From positions 1-27,589 of the forward strand of contig JAHBMJ010001298.1 of NCBI GenBank assembly GCA_018398765.1: a stretch of 27,589 nucleotides of DNA, written 5' to 3'. Of the stretch, positions 1 through 10,150 are shown in pieces (positions within the stretch are counted from its first letter, which is position 1; each line of letters opens with the position of its first letter). Made by a program: the position numbers and the translations under genes. The stretch comes from Chromera velia. Its lineage: Eukaryota > Sar > Chromeraceae. The notes below the pieces were generated by a model. It worked only from the letters and a program-made list of their open reading frames with translations. It had not been told where the DNA came from and made no database searches.

Positions 1-419
1 GGTCGTCTACCTCGAGAGCCAACGCCTTCGTCAGACCAAAGAGGGCTGTCTTGGTGATTCCATACCTGCAAAATGAAAAAAGAAAAGATTGCGTGTATAA
101 GTGATAGAATGGTAAATGAATGAATGAATGAATGAATGAATGAATGAATTGATGGATGCATGGACGGATTAATGAAGGAATGGAGAAAAGGAGCTCCAAA
201 GCTTTGATGAACGAACGTCAGCCGAGAGAGAGAACAACCGACACAGGAATACCCCCCTCCTTCTCTCTCTTTCTGTCCACGTACACACACGAACACACTG
301 CATGGGAGATATCTGTGAATTCAACAAACGAAAACCAAAGGGAAAGGGAAGGAGAAGGAACGGTACGCATTGCCGAAGAACTGTCTGCCTCTTTCATACG
401 AACCAAGCACGAACACACA

Positions 420-460
<41 letters not shown>

Positions 461-2461
461 GGATGCCTACTCACACTCCAATCGGAGCCTCAGGTTGGAA
501 CCCCAAATAGGACGCCACCAGAAGGACAGAAGACCCGGGGGGCAGAACTGGGAGTGCCTCCTGGACAAGGAGAAAGGCTGTGAACAGGCAGGCAAATAGG
601 CAGAAGAGAGAAAGGAGAGAGAAACCAAGAGAGCGAGGGGGGGAAAGGAAGTGAGAAGGAACAGCGACAAGGACGAAAGCAACGGGAGCAGCAAGGAATG
701 AAAAAACAAGGGAAAGAAGCTGCAGGGAAATGTACGCACGGAGAAAAGGGAAGGAACATATCAAATGCAGAGAGAAGATCTTTTATTGTCTTTCAGGACC
801 TTCTGCCTCCACATTTTGGTTTCAAATGCAATCTCACACAATTCCTGCATTTCCTCTTCGCCACCCCACCTGCTTTGACGTTAGTCTGGAACATNTGCCG
901 AAACCTGACGCACGCAAGGGGAGAGGCGGCACACAATACGGAGGGTTCAGGGTGGTGCCGAAACCTGACGCACGCAAGGGGAGAGGCGGCACACAATACG
1001 GAGGGTTCAGGGAGAGTCGAAGGGGGATGAAAATCTTCGTCCAAGGGAGAGATCTGCCAAAGAGCAAATGGTACACCGAAAAGGGAAGGGAGCTATTGAG
1101 GAAGGAAAGGAAGAACAAAGTCTCGGAAGGACGGTGAGGAGACTTTCCGAGCAACTGACGGACTTGTCGAGGAAGCTGCGTTGGAGACGAGCACGTCAAT
1201 TTTCTTTCCTGCAGGCCGAGAGGCAGATGCATGTAGAGAGCTACAGAAAAAGGAGGGAGGGTGTAGAACGAAAGGAAAGCATAGAGCAGGCAAGGGAAGC
1301 TGGGCCGAATAGAGCAGGGAGGCAGGCCGGCACAGACAGAGGACTCCTGGTACATGTCGGTATGAAGGGAGGCATACCGAGAAGGTCAGTTGACAATAGG
1401 CGGACACCCGAGCAAAGAGAAATAGAATAAAGGGATAGGAGGACCGTCTACTCCAAACCAAGCTGACCTTTCCACTGAACTGCCGTCTGCAGCAGTCTCT
1501 CGCGGTCGCCCTTTTTGTCCACATGACAGACAACACCCTGCACCCGCATCCGAGTCCAGTCAAATGAAAAGAGACACCGATGGGGAGTGTTTTGAATAAA
1601 ACAAATTCAGTGAATTAAGTGACAGCCTCTCTGTCGGTCACTGGCTCCATTTTTCTTTGACTCAGGTCTCCCTAGCGTGCGTCATCCTTTCTTCTATGGA
1701 CCCACCTTGACAGAGAGTCCCTTTGCCTGCAGCTCCGTCTCCGTCTTCCTCACGGCATCCTCCTTCCTAGATGACACCACCACGTCTGCACCCTCACTTG
1801 CCAGCCGTGTGGCAATCGCGAGGCCGATGCCTGCACGCAGCACCATGGAATTTCTGTGAAGGGGGACGAGAGAACAGATAGAAGCGTGGGAACATTTAGT
1901 CACTTCATCGTTTGAAGTCACGGACTTGACAGGCCTTCCTTCCCAGCAACAGACATCATCGGAAATCTCAAACCACCAATGCGCGCGCGCGCGCGCACAC
2001 ACACACACACACAGAGACAAACAGTCACCGCAGATTCCGTGCAAGGGCGGTCACATGTGGAAAGAGAGTAATGCCCTTTCAGAGCATTTGAGAGTGGAGC
2101 GGGAACGTTTCATGCTGCATTCTTCATGAGAGTGGAATGGTAGCGGACGGAGGGCGTAGACGGCTCGGAGAAGATTGAGAAGCTGTGAACAACGTGGAAG
2201 GTAAGAAAACAGCCAAGGACATGCTAGCGAGCAGAATGGCGACAGAACAATGACTGAAAGGGCGGACACGAAGTACAGTCACACAAAGCGCGACACGCGG
2301 TCTCAAATTCAGACAAATGACAGGAGACGGGGGGGACCTCAAGACGATGAATCCCGTCTCTGTCGAGACAAACGAACACGCATGCTTGCAAACTCACCAG
2401 CAGTACTTGCTGTCACAACTGCAAGCTTCCCTTCAAATCTGCGACACTTGTGCGCTGTCAT
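1..2461 (-). CDS. DHRS4-like short-chain dehydrogenase/reductase, spliced, partial at left edge
   Basis: Classical SDR oxidoreductase, closest by eye to DHRS4 (NADP-dependent carbonyl/retinol reductase). Exons read on the minus strand: 2461-2398 (ATG start; Rossmann strand AVVTASTAG), 1830-1706 (GIGLAIA, then VVVSSRK), 1537-1468 (VVCHVDKKGDRERL), 1208 to about 1144 (IDVLVSNAA), an unclear exon ending at 870 (MFQTNVKA), 577-475 (SSVLLVASYLGF with the catalytic Ser) and 65-1 (YGITK, the Tyr-x3-Lys pair). Phases agree at every resolved junction. The cofactor motif TASTAGIG has Ala for the first Gly, which is normal for DHRS4. The substrate-binding end lies outside the window. The segment 1143-870 is unresolved: reading straight from an acceptor at 1053 gives about 45 codons more than the family has, and it contains an N and a 60-bp duplication. 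The gene is head-to-head with LRR-A. Confidence 0.85.
115..149. repeat. (TGAA)n microsatellite
   Basis: About nine TGAA units inside the last visible intron of the SDR gene. Confidence 0.95.
413..460. repeat. Compound (AC)n(AG)n microsatellite
   Basis: Twelve AC units run directly into twelve AG units, in the SDR intron just 3' (on the minus strand) of the exon at 577-475. Open frames across it are repeat translations. Confidence 0.95.
896..1012. repeat. 60-bp tandem duplication next to an ambiguous base
   Basis: Two copies of a unit with a 60-bp period, about 57 bp identical, at 896-952 and 956-1012. A single N lies at 895, exactly at the edge of the first copy and one base from the likely start of the SDR exon on the minus strand. 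The unit is a multiple of three and open in the SDR frame. Confidence 0.9.
1980..2013. repeat. Compound (GC)n(AC)n microsatellite
   Basis: Alternating GC units pass into AC units, in the first SDR intron. Alternating purine-pyrimidine of this type can adopt Z-DNA, which is an inference here. Confidence 0.9.
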
Positions 2462-3337
2462 TATGGATGTGTGTATGGGGTCCCTTTTTTCCGTTTGGGG
2501 TTGTGCTTGGCAGCAGAGGTTCTCTTCCAATTGGAGACGGAATGACGTCAGACGGTGAGCTCTTGGGATCCGCACGGTTTTCCGCCACGTACGAACACGT
2601 ATTGGTTTCGACACCTTAGTGGATCTCTTGGCAAAAAATGAAAAAGTGGGGGGCAATTAACATGGGGCACTGCACGCGGGCAAGGTTGGCAAGGGTTACG
2701 AAGCACCATCGAAGGGAGAGGATTCGAGTCGCATATCGACGGCGTGATGCATGGATGATCGACGCACGCGCGCTGACGCGGCCGGCGCGCGGCCCGGTCC
2801 ATGTCATGCAGCATGCAGCCGCGCCGGCCGCTCCGGGGGCCCCGGCCCATATGCATGCATGCACCGCGCGCTTCCCGTTCAATGATCGACCTGTTCTATC
2901 ATCCTGTTCTCGGTGTACACCAACAGAACTCACACTTCGCTGCTCTCAATTTATCAGCCTCAAATTCCCTCACTTTCTCAGTGTGTGGGATTGACGTGTG
3001 TGGCACTGCCTGCACTTTTGTGAGGGCGTGGCGCAGCGTACTGAACTGGGTGCGTGGTGCGTCTTTTTAGCCTCTTTTGTGATCGATGCCCAGTTCCTGT
3101 TTTTTTGCCACTTGAATCCCACCGCCCGAGTCCGTGCGTGACGAGTGCAGAACCTCTTTTCCCTTTTCCCAAAGAAATCCAGTCGAAAGCCGCTGTAATC
3201 TATTTATTGATATATCAGGCCGCTGGAGTTGAACGGGCACAGATTTTGAGCAGAGGCTGAGACAGGGCTCCCGCCTCAGTCTGCAACACTATGCACAAAA
3301 GGCAGAAATATTTCACAGTTCCGACTGAAGACAAGGC
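2462..3337. promoter_or_regulatory. Divergent intergenic region between SDR and LRR-A
   Basis: The two start codons face away from each other across about 0.88 kb, so promoters and 5' UTRs of both genes should lie here. No convincing coding exon was seen. The most structured part is 2755-2880, a CpG-rich island. It holds a perfect 12-bp inverted repeat (2778-2789 with 2820-2831; core GGCCGGCGCG) around a 30-nt loop, followed by two overlapping TGCATGCA boxes at 2852-2863. TGCATGCA is a known AP2-type recognition sequence in Plasmodium. Its relevance here is an inference. Confidence 0.5.
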
Positions 3338-4172
3338 ATGAGTCAGGAGAGTGAGGGGTCGGCCAAGCGGCGGCTTCTCACCAGTCAGACGACTGTCACA
3401 AGCGATACAACCGGATCTGACTCGAAAGCAGACGAAAAGGAGAATGAAGGATCCCAGCAGATGAGAGACGAGAGCTTGACTCTCTTCCTTGAGCGTGTGG
3501 TGGGAGTGACGAACTTTCAGGTCAGGGCCTGCGTTTCATTACACTCTTTGTTTTTTTGAACCGTCGAAAGTCCGCTCCTCTCTCATGGAGGATCGGCTGT
3601 GTCTCAGTGATCTGTCCGTCTGCCCCCTCGCTGCAGTTCTTTTTTTTCTTCCACTGTCTCCCTCAAGTGTTGTTGTCTTTGCTCCCGTTTGACAGACAAC
3701 TCGCTGAAAACGTTGTGTTGGAATTCCGCCATACATTTGCTCCCCATTTCTATTGCGCTGCCTTGGCGTTGCTGCTTCCGCTTCTCTGCTTCAGTTTGAC
3801 GTGAGCGTCGTTCAACGAATTCAGATGGAAGTGCAATCGGTTGCACATACTCATTTGTTGAGCTCGGTTCCCCTTGCCGTCACTTCTGTTGCCGGATCCC
3901 TTCCTGCCTGTCCCCCCTCTCTCTGCCCTGCACCGCTTGTGCAGAAGCTCTCCAACCTTGCAAGGAGGAAGTCCTCTTTTGGTCTCGCCTGGCTGTGCTC
4001 TGTCCTCTCAAGGAAACTGAAGGTTCGTCACACAGCTGTATGGGTGGGCAGACAGACTGGCAGGTGTGCACACACGGAGTTGCCCCCGGGCCGTTGTTAC
4101 ATCCAGTTCTGCGCTGTCGTCTTGCGTGACTCGACGTGGGGAAGGAAGGCTCATGCATAAAGCCATGCAAAA

Positions 4173-4214
<42 letters not shown>

Positions 4215-4647
4215 GATCATTCATCGGTGCATTTCCTTCACCGCCCTTTCCTTCTCTCTCCGACCCCTTGACTCCCTTTCCTCACCCTCTCTTCATGTCT
4301 TTTTCTGCACTCCAGAGCGTCTGCTCAACTTGCCCTCTCACTCACCAGCTCACTCACTCAGTTCGTCTTTCTTCTGTCAAGTTGTGAGAAAGAGCAATGC
4401 AGCCACCCATGTACGTTTTCTTCCCTTCCGTCCGCTCTCATAATTTTCTTCTTCCCTCACGGCCCCCCCCTGTTTGGAACTTTCCCTGAAAATGCGCAGA
4501 CTTCCACGGCCGGCCGGCACGCAGGGGATCCAGTGGAGCCTCCGAAAGGTTGCATCGATCTGTCAGGTTGGCCAGAAAGAAAGAAGCGACATACATACAT
4601 GCAACAAGAGGCGCGTGGAGAGAAAAGAGAACTTAGTTCCAGCCACA

Positions 4648-4709
<62 letters not shown>

Positions 4710-5217
4710 AGAGAGAGAAAGAGAGAGAACAAATAAATGAATCGAGTCGTCATTCCACCATACATCAGCTCAGCTCATCGGGGCAGTGTACCAACAAGGA
4801 AGGTCGAGAGGCAGGCAAGGGCAAGGGCGGCAGACTCGAAAAAGAAAAGCAGGCTTGAAAGCAAGAGGGAAGAGAGCAGAAAAGACAGACAGACAGGAAG
4901 GAAGGAAGGTAGAGGCGGGTGGGAGGTCGGTCGATCAGGAACGATTACCGGAGAGAGAGAGAGAGGGGACGGGGGACTAAGAAAGAAGGGAAAAGGAACA
5001 GTCCAGCGAAACCTTTCCGACACAACACACACTCTCACTCACACACACGCCTGCACACCCATCTCTCTTTCTTATGTCTCTATGCCCTCATGACATTGCA
5101 CGACCCGTTTTGCTTGCATCTGTGCCATGCTTCCTCTCTTCTCTCTTTTGTGATATTCATCCTTCACCCTTCTTCATTCATTCATTCATTCATTCATTCA
5201 TTCATTCATTCATTCCC

Positions 5218-5257
<40 letters not shown>

Positions 5258-5293
5258 TTTTTCTTTCTTTCTTTCTTTCTTTCTTTCTTTTTT

Positions 5294-5342
<49 letters not shown>

Positions 5343-8300
5343 GGTCTTCATCCACATGCAGAAACGTGGTCGCTCTCTGCTCGGCACATTTTTCTCTTCC
5401 TCAACACCTTGTCGTCTTCTGTGACAGAGTTGAAGCTCGGTGGGTCGGTTGGCCGCTCTCCATCTAGATGATGGGTGGGAGACACATTGTTTTTTTCGAC
5501 TCCAAATATGTCCTCTTCTCTCTCGCGTCTCTGTGAAGACAACAATCAGGTCTCTGTCTGGGTAGACCCGAGGGGCTTGTTACTCTTTTGTTTACTTGCT
5601 CTCTCCATTTAAAAAAAGATCAGAAGGAGGAAAGCAGAGATAGACAGTAAGCAAAGTACGAGGCGCAAATCCTCACGTTCCTTCCTGGTTGGGTAGACTT
5701 CAGCAGACTCTCTCGCCGCCAGAAGGCAAGACTTTCCCCTCCGAACAGACTGAAGTGAATATCTCTGTTCAAAATGATACCCCCCGCAGGCTACGCGGCA
5801 GTTCAGGGTTCTGGGAAGAAGCGGTTTGTTCGTTTCTTGAACCGCCTGCAAGAGGCCAGGGAGAACGGGACAGACGCACCCCGACTGACCAGCTTCACTT
5901 TTGCCAGTCAGTCAGTCAGCGAGTGAGTGAGTGTGGACAGACAGGTTGTGATATCAAAGAATCTTGAGAGAAGAGAGGAAGTCTCGAAGTGAATACATGA
6001 AACTCTTATGAGTTTCAAGCATCCTGCATTCATACGATTGTGCACAAAAGTAAATTGACGCAAGAAGAATGATGTCCCTAATGGTTCGACTGAGGCCTTC
6101 CGTGACAGAGAAAAACTTCCCCTTCTCCTTCTGATTTTTGTTCTCTCTTTCTTTTTCTTTCTATTCTTCTGAGGTGAGGGACAACGTAGTGATTCAATGA
6201 TGGGTTACAGCATCTCTCTCGCGTGTGTTTTCTTTGGGTCTGTGGGTGTGACTCCTCACTCGGTCCCCTCTCCTTCCCTCCCCCACCCCCCTCCCTTACC
6301 CCGTGCAGGCGACTCCCTTCGCAGACCTGCAGATGCCTCGGAGATCTTTCCTCTCCTCCTGCCCTTCCTGGAGACACTTTCCCTCAGCGGTCAGTGAGTA
6401 AGTCAGTCAGTCAGTTAGTCGGTCGACCTGCCTGCCTTCTCGTTCTTTTATCTGTACTGAAGAGAGACCCCCCCCAAAGAACGCTTCTTTCCCCTCTTTG
6501 GTCGCTCTTTCTTTGTCCAGACGGCGGTGCATGAATATTATCCTCTCATTCAGTTCTTAGGTAGCACTTTCATGTCGGTCTCCGTCTTCTTGGTCGTTTG
6601 TTTCTCTTTCTTTTCGTGAGATCTTTATTCTGACTACTGTACTGAGAGAACGCTTTTCCCCCTTTTAATGTGCGGATTGAATGTCAGGGACTTGTTCAAG
6701 GACAAAAAAAAGCTAGCAGCCCTAGCTGAGGTTACAGTTAGGCTCTAAAGACGACATTAGGGTCCGATATCGAGTCGAGCCTTCCTTCTTGCATGTGTTT
6801 GTGAAGGCAGCTCTCGTAGCAAAATAGCATTGGGCAAAAAAGAAAGCCGGGTGTGTAATTTCCCTCTCTCTCGCCCCTGTCGCATGTGTCTCTTCCTTCA
6901 GGAAATTATCTCAAGGGCGACGGATTTGCGTTTCTCGCACGTTCCTTCATTCAAGGGAAGGCCTCCAATCTCCGTCTGCTTGACTTGTCGTGGACAGGAC
7001 TTGATCGCCCGAAGCTGGGATTGCTTTGTAAGGCGTTTCTGCAACTTGCCGTGAAAGAGCAGCGTCTGCAAGTGGAAACGTTGAACCTTTCGAATAACCA
7101 GCATCTGGGTGATACGGGGGTTTTCAGTTTGTGCGAAGTTCTGTGTCAGAATGCCCTGCCGTGTGTGCGTGAGATTTTTCTCGCTCACTGCGATATTGGT
7201 GTGATGGGGTGTTCGTACATTGCCCAGGTTATCGGTCGTGGATCTCTTCGGCTTCTTGAGAGCCTCGCCCTAGAGAGCAATCGTTTGTGCTCCCAGTGCA
7301 TGGACGCTCTCGGCAGCGTTCTGACTGTAGAGTCACTTCCACGTCTCCGAAAACTCAACCTCTGGGACCCCTCTGTTGAGGCAGGTTCTCTCTTTCTGAG
7401 GGCTCTCCGAGCTCCGAATCGTCCCCCGCTTCAGGTGGTGCACGTGCAACTCGAAAATGTGGGGGAGGAAGATGCCTTCGTGTTGGGGAAGGGGGGGATC
7501 GGCATCCAAACGCTTGCTGTCAAAACCCAAAGCCACCCAGCAGCCGTGATGTTTTTCAAAGGAGTATTGGAAAGCTCGGGAGGGGGGGGGCAGTTCACGG
7601 GTCTTGATTTTTGGGGCGAGCTCGGTAGTTCAGGTCTTCGGATGTTGGCAGAAGCGATGGATAGGAAGTGCATGGATGCGCTGCGATGGCTGGTGGTGTG
7701 GGGGGAGGTAGAGTGCCAGGATGACGCGGACGCGTTTTTTACCGGCTTGACTCTCACACAGCTTCCGAGCCTCGCTTACCTCCGTGTTTGTGGTCTCGAT
7801 TTGAACGATGAGCAGATGGTGCTCCTAGGTGAGGCTGTGCGGGTGGGGAACCTGCCGAGAGTTGTGAGTATTAACTTTGGGAATGAAAATAGGGGCATCC
7901 GGAGGGTGGGTATGGAGGCATTGATGGGTGGCGTGATGGAAAGGGAGGAAGGGTGGCCTTCTCTGAACAGACTTGATCTAGCGGTGACGAATGCGGGGGA
8001 GGGTATAGGTTCTCTTGGCACCGCGTTGTTGTCAGGAAAGTTGCAGAACCTGAGAGACATCAACATGAACGATTCGGGGTTGACTGACGAGTCTGTCAAG
8101 GCTTTTGCAGCAGCAGTCAAGGGAGGGGCACTCGGGGGTGTTGGAAGTCTTGACCTTCGCGAAAACGGGGGGGTGTCAGACGAGGTGTGGGAGGTCTTCT
8201 TGAAGGCAATTGCCACCTGCAGGGAGCCCCTCAGAAGAATGTGGTCCCTCCAACTCCCCTTTTCATGCGCACACGCACCCAGAGGCTCCGCAGTAGCAGC

Positions 8301-8967
8301 TCTAGGCTCCGGCAATTTGCCCTACTTAGCTCAGATTTCCCCTGTCCGGTTTTACATTGAGGACGCAGAGAGTCTGCACGTTCTCTGTGAGGCCGTTCTG
8401 AAAGAGAGCTTCCCCGACCTTCACCATTTTGACAACAGCTTTGAGTTGACTGTCAGAGCAGAGAGAAAGAGAGGCCGCCCCCCGCTGAATCTCGACCCAT
8501 TGCTGTTCGCCATCGCTGCGACAAAGTGGGGACTGCCGGTGTGTTGCTCCTCCCTCGATTTGCAGGGAGGGCGAATGGGGGAAGAGGCACTGCGGGTTCT
8601 TGCGTTTCCTCCAGAGCTCGAAAGTTCCTCAGGTTTCGGAGGTAAACTTGGGAGCCTGGTGGTACTGAACCTGAGTGACTGTGAGATCGATGACAAGAAA
8701 ATGGAATTGATCGGGGAAGTCCTCGCAGTCAACGCAGGTCAACTTGACTCTCTGCATCTTGACGCGAACCGAATCTCGATTGAGGGTGTCAAAGCTTTCC
8801 TTGAGGCACAGACTCCCGATTCCCTCGACGAGCTGACTACCTTGTCGTTGTGGTGTCAAAAGTGCCACACGCCGGAGTTCTTCGATGCAGCAGATGAGGC
8901 ATTGGCAGTGGCGAAGGAAGAGGGGAAACTTCTGGGCCTTCGGTCTTTCCAGACCATGCCCGAGTAA
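3338..8967 (+). CDS. LRR-A: leucine-rich-repeat protein (RI/NLR-type repeats), seven exons, about 885 aa
   Basis: Exons: 3338-3520, 3945-4022, 4500-4566, 5362-5439, 5802-5906, 6309-6389, 6902-8967. Phases are continuous and the total is 886 codons including TAA. The ATG follows an in-frame TGA (5 codons upstream), and both features are conserved in LRR-B. Residues 1-61 form an acidic Ser/Glu-rich leader ending RDESLTLFLERVVGVTNFQ. Leucine-rich repeats start near residue 110 and fill the last exon, with units such as LNLSNNQHLGDTGVFSLCEVL of about 28 residues, as in the ribonuclease-inhibitor type. No nucleotide-binding, kinase or membrane domain is seen, so a protein-binding scaffold is the likely role; the partner is unknown. 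Exon 2 (KLSNLARR...LSRKLK) is the least certain, because about 40 nt past its donor is also conserved. The downstream partner is LRR-B, tail-to-tail. Confidence 0.85.
4175..4210. repeat. (GA)n microsatellite in LRR-A intron 2
   Basis: Roughly eighteen GA units. It sits where the corresponding LRR-B intron has unrelated unique sequence, so it marks a diverged or replaced intron segment. Confidence 0.95.
4644..4728. repeat. Compound (CA)n(GA)n microsatellite in LRR-A intron 3
   Basis: About thirty CA units followed by GA units. The open frames over it are His/Thr and Arg/Glu runs and are not genes. Confidence 0.95.
5173..5342. repeat. (ATTC)n followed by about 125 bp of (TTTC)n in LRR-A intron 3
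   Basis: About ten ATTC units run into about thirty TTTC units. The tract ends about 20 nt before the splice acceptor AG at 5360-5361, so it acts as an unusually long polypyrimidine tract. LRR-B has a short ordinary pyrimidine-rich tract at the same acceptor. Confidence 0.95.
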
Positions 8968-9480
8968 CTCGGATTGATCTGAGTTGTCGGACAGATGGAG
9001 ACAGGAGGGCAGAGTGACCGACCGAAGGGGGGGGTGATTTGTCTCTAGCTTACGCTCGCTGAGGGACAGACGTGTACAGACTTGGGGGGGTGGGATGGGA
9101 TTCAAACGGTCATTGTTGGGCATTTTTTGCAGGTGGTTTCTGGACGGTTTGCCGGATGTGGTCGGCTTCGATGGTTGGTAGTCGGTAGTAGTCGGAGTTT
9201 GTCGGTCGTTCTGCATGTATATGTACTTTTGGTATGGGACGTAAATTCAAGTTGGAAATCGGAGCTGGTGTCATGCAGTCGTCGGTTGATTGAGTACTAG
9301 AATGAATGCGAGATGTTGTGGCACTGTGATAAAAAATTAACTCTACTAGAATGAATTCATGGAGTCATGGATCTTGATAGATACGATCTATGATCCGATG
9401 GGGTTACTGAAGTAATGTGCAAACAAATTCCTTCAGTACGATAGTCTAGAGTCTAGACGATAGTTAAAACCTATACTAGT

Positions 9481-10150
9481 CAGTTGTTGTTTGGGCATCT
9501 CCAAGGAGAGCGCCCCCTTGGTCGACCCCTCCTTCGTTGGAGCGACTGTGTCCTCTCTGATTTCCGCCTTCTGGAAATCAATGAGGCCGAGTGGCAGACA
9601 CTTGCCTCTCATAGAGACAGGTGGAGGGCGTTAATTCAAGATGGGGTGAAAAAGGTAGAGGAGAGAGCAGCGGAGGAAAAGGAAAAGAAAAGGGAAGTGA
9701 GAAAGGGGCAGAGAGATGGAGATGCGAAGTGTGAGGCATGTGGACGAACGTTTTCCACCCCCCGGGGGCTTCGCATTCACACAAGCAAAGCACATAAGGA
9801 CCTCGCCCCCAGACAGCCAGAGCAGCCGAAGAAGGCAGTCAAAGAAAAGAAGGGAAGCTGGGTTCAGGGCTGTCAGGTGAAGGAAATTCTTAGGAAGTAC
9901 AAGCAGGGAAGAGGATGGCGTTATGAGGTGGCATGGCATGGCTGGCAGTCAACATCACATGAAGCAGCCTCGCTCATGCGCAAGCACGCCCTGCCAGAAG
10001 TGGAAGAGTTTGAGAAAAAATGCAGCTGTTAAGCCATTTGCTAAAGGTTGTGAAATAAGGGTCCATCATTTAATAATCTGCCTTGCGTGTTGTGACTTGC
10101 CGAACGCTAGACGCCTATTATGGGCCGATAGCGATGGCGTATGATAATAC
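9481..10150 (+). mobile_element. 5'-truncated LINE: reverse-transcriptase tail plus C2H2 finger plus chromodomain-like end
   Basis: An open frame of about 183 codons (9481-10032, TAA) starts abruptly, as in 5'-truncated non-LTR elements. The first part, LLFGHLQGERPLGRPLLRW followed by WQTLASHRDRWRALI, is the characteristic C-terminal tail of LINE endonuclease/reverse-transcriptase polyproteins. Next comes a C2H2 finger (C-x2-C-x12-H-x4-H, CEACGRTFSTPRGLRIH). The last about 50 residues (VKEILRKYKQGRGWRYEVAW, HGW, EVEEFEKKC) resemble a chromodomain, a lysine-methyl reader fold better known from chromovirus integrases. The frame has no internal stop, which suggests a fairly recent insertion. A 3' UTR of about 115 bp follows; its last about 90 bp recur inverted near 17.7 kb. 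The reverse-transcriptase core itself is absent. Confidence 0.75.

Larger units (their letters stand above)
3338..9150 (+). repeat. Left arm of a large inverted duplication
   Basis: Matches the right arm (about 10930-16309) in inverted orientation: all seven exons, the splice phases, parts of the introns, and about 180 bp past the stop codon. The shared 3' flank includes the stretch around 9005-9083 (GAGGGACAGACGTGTACAGA) and a short block around 9115-9145. Homology fades near 9150. The 5' limit is close to the start codon, with only short similarity upstream. Confidence 0.85.

Noticed and set aside
156-599. 147-codon open frame on the plus strand and overlapping frames
   Set aside because: It crosses AC/AG microsatellites and lies antisense to an SDR exon; Thr-His and Arg-Glu runs are repeat translations.
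4919-5467. 182-codon frame rich in Ser-Phe-Leu
   Set aside because: It is a translation of (ATTC)n and (TTTC)n repeats inside an LRR-A intron.
8629-9216. 195-codon minus-strand frame over the LRR-A 3' end
   Set aside because: Antisense shadow of the LRR coding sequence, with no domain.
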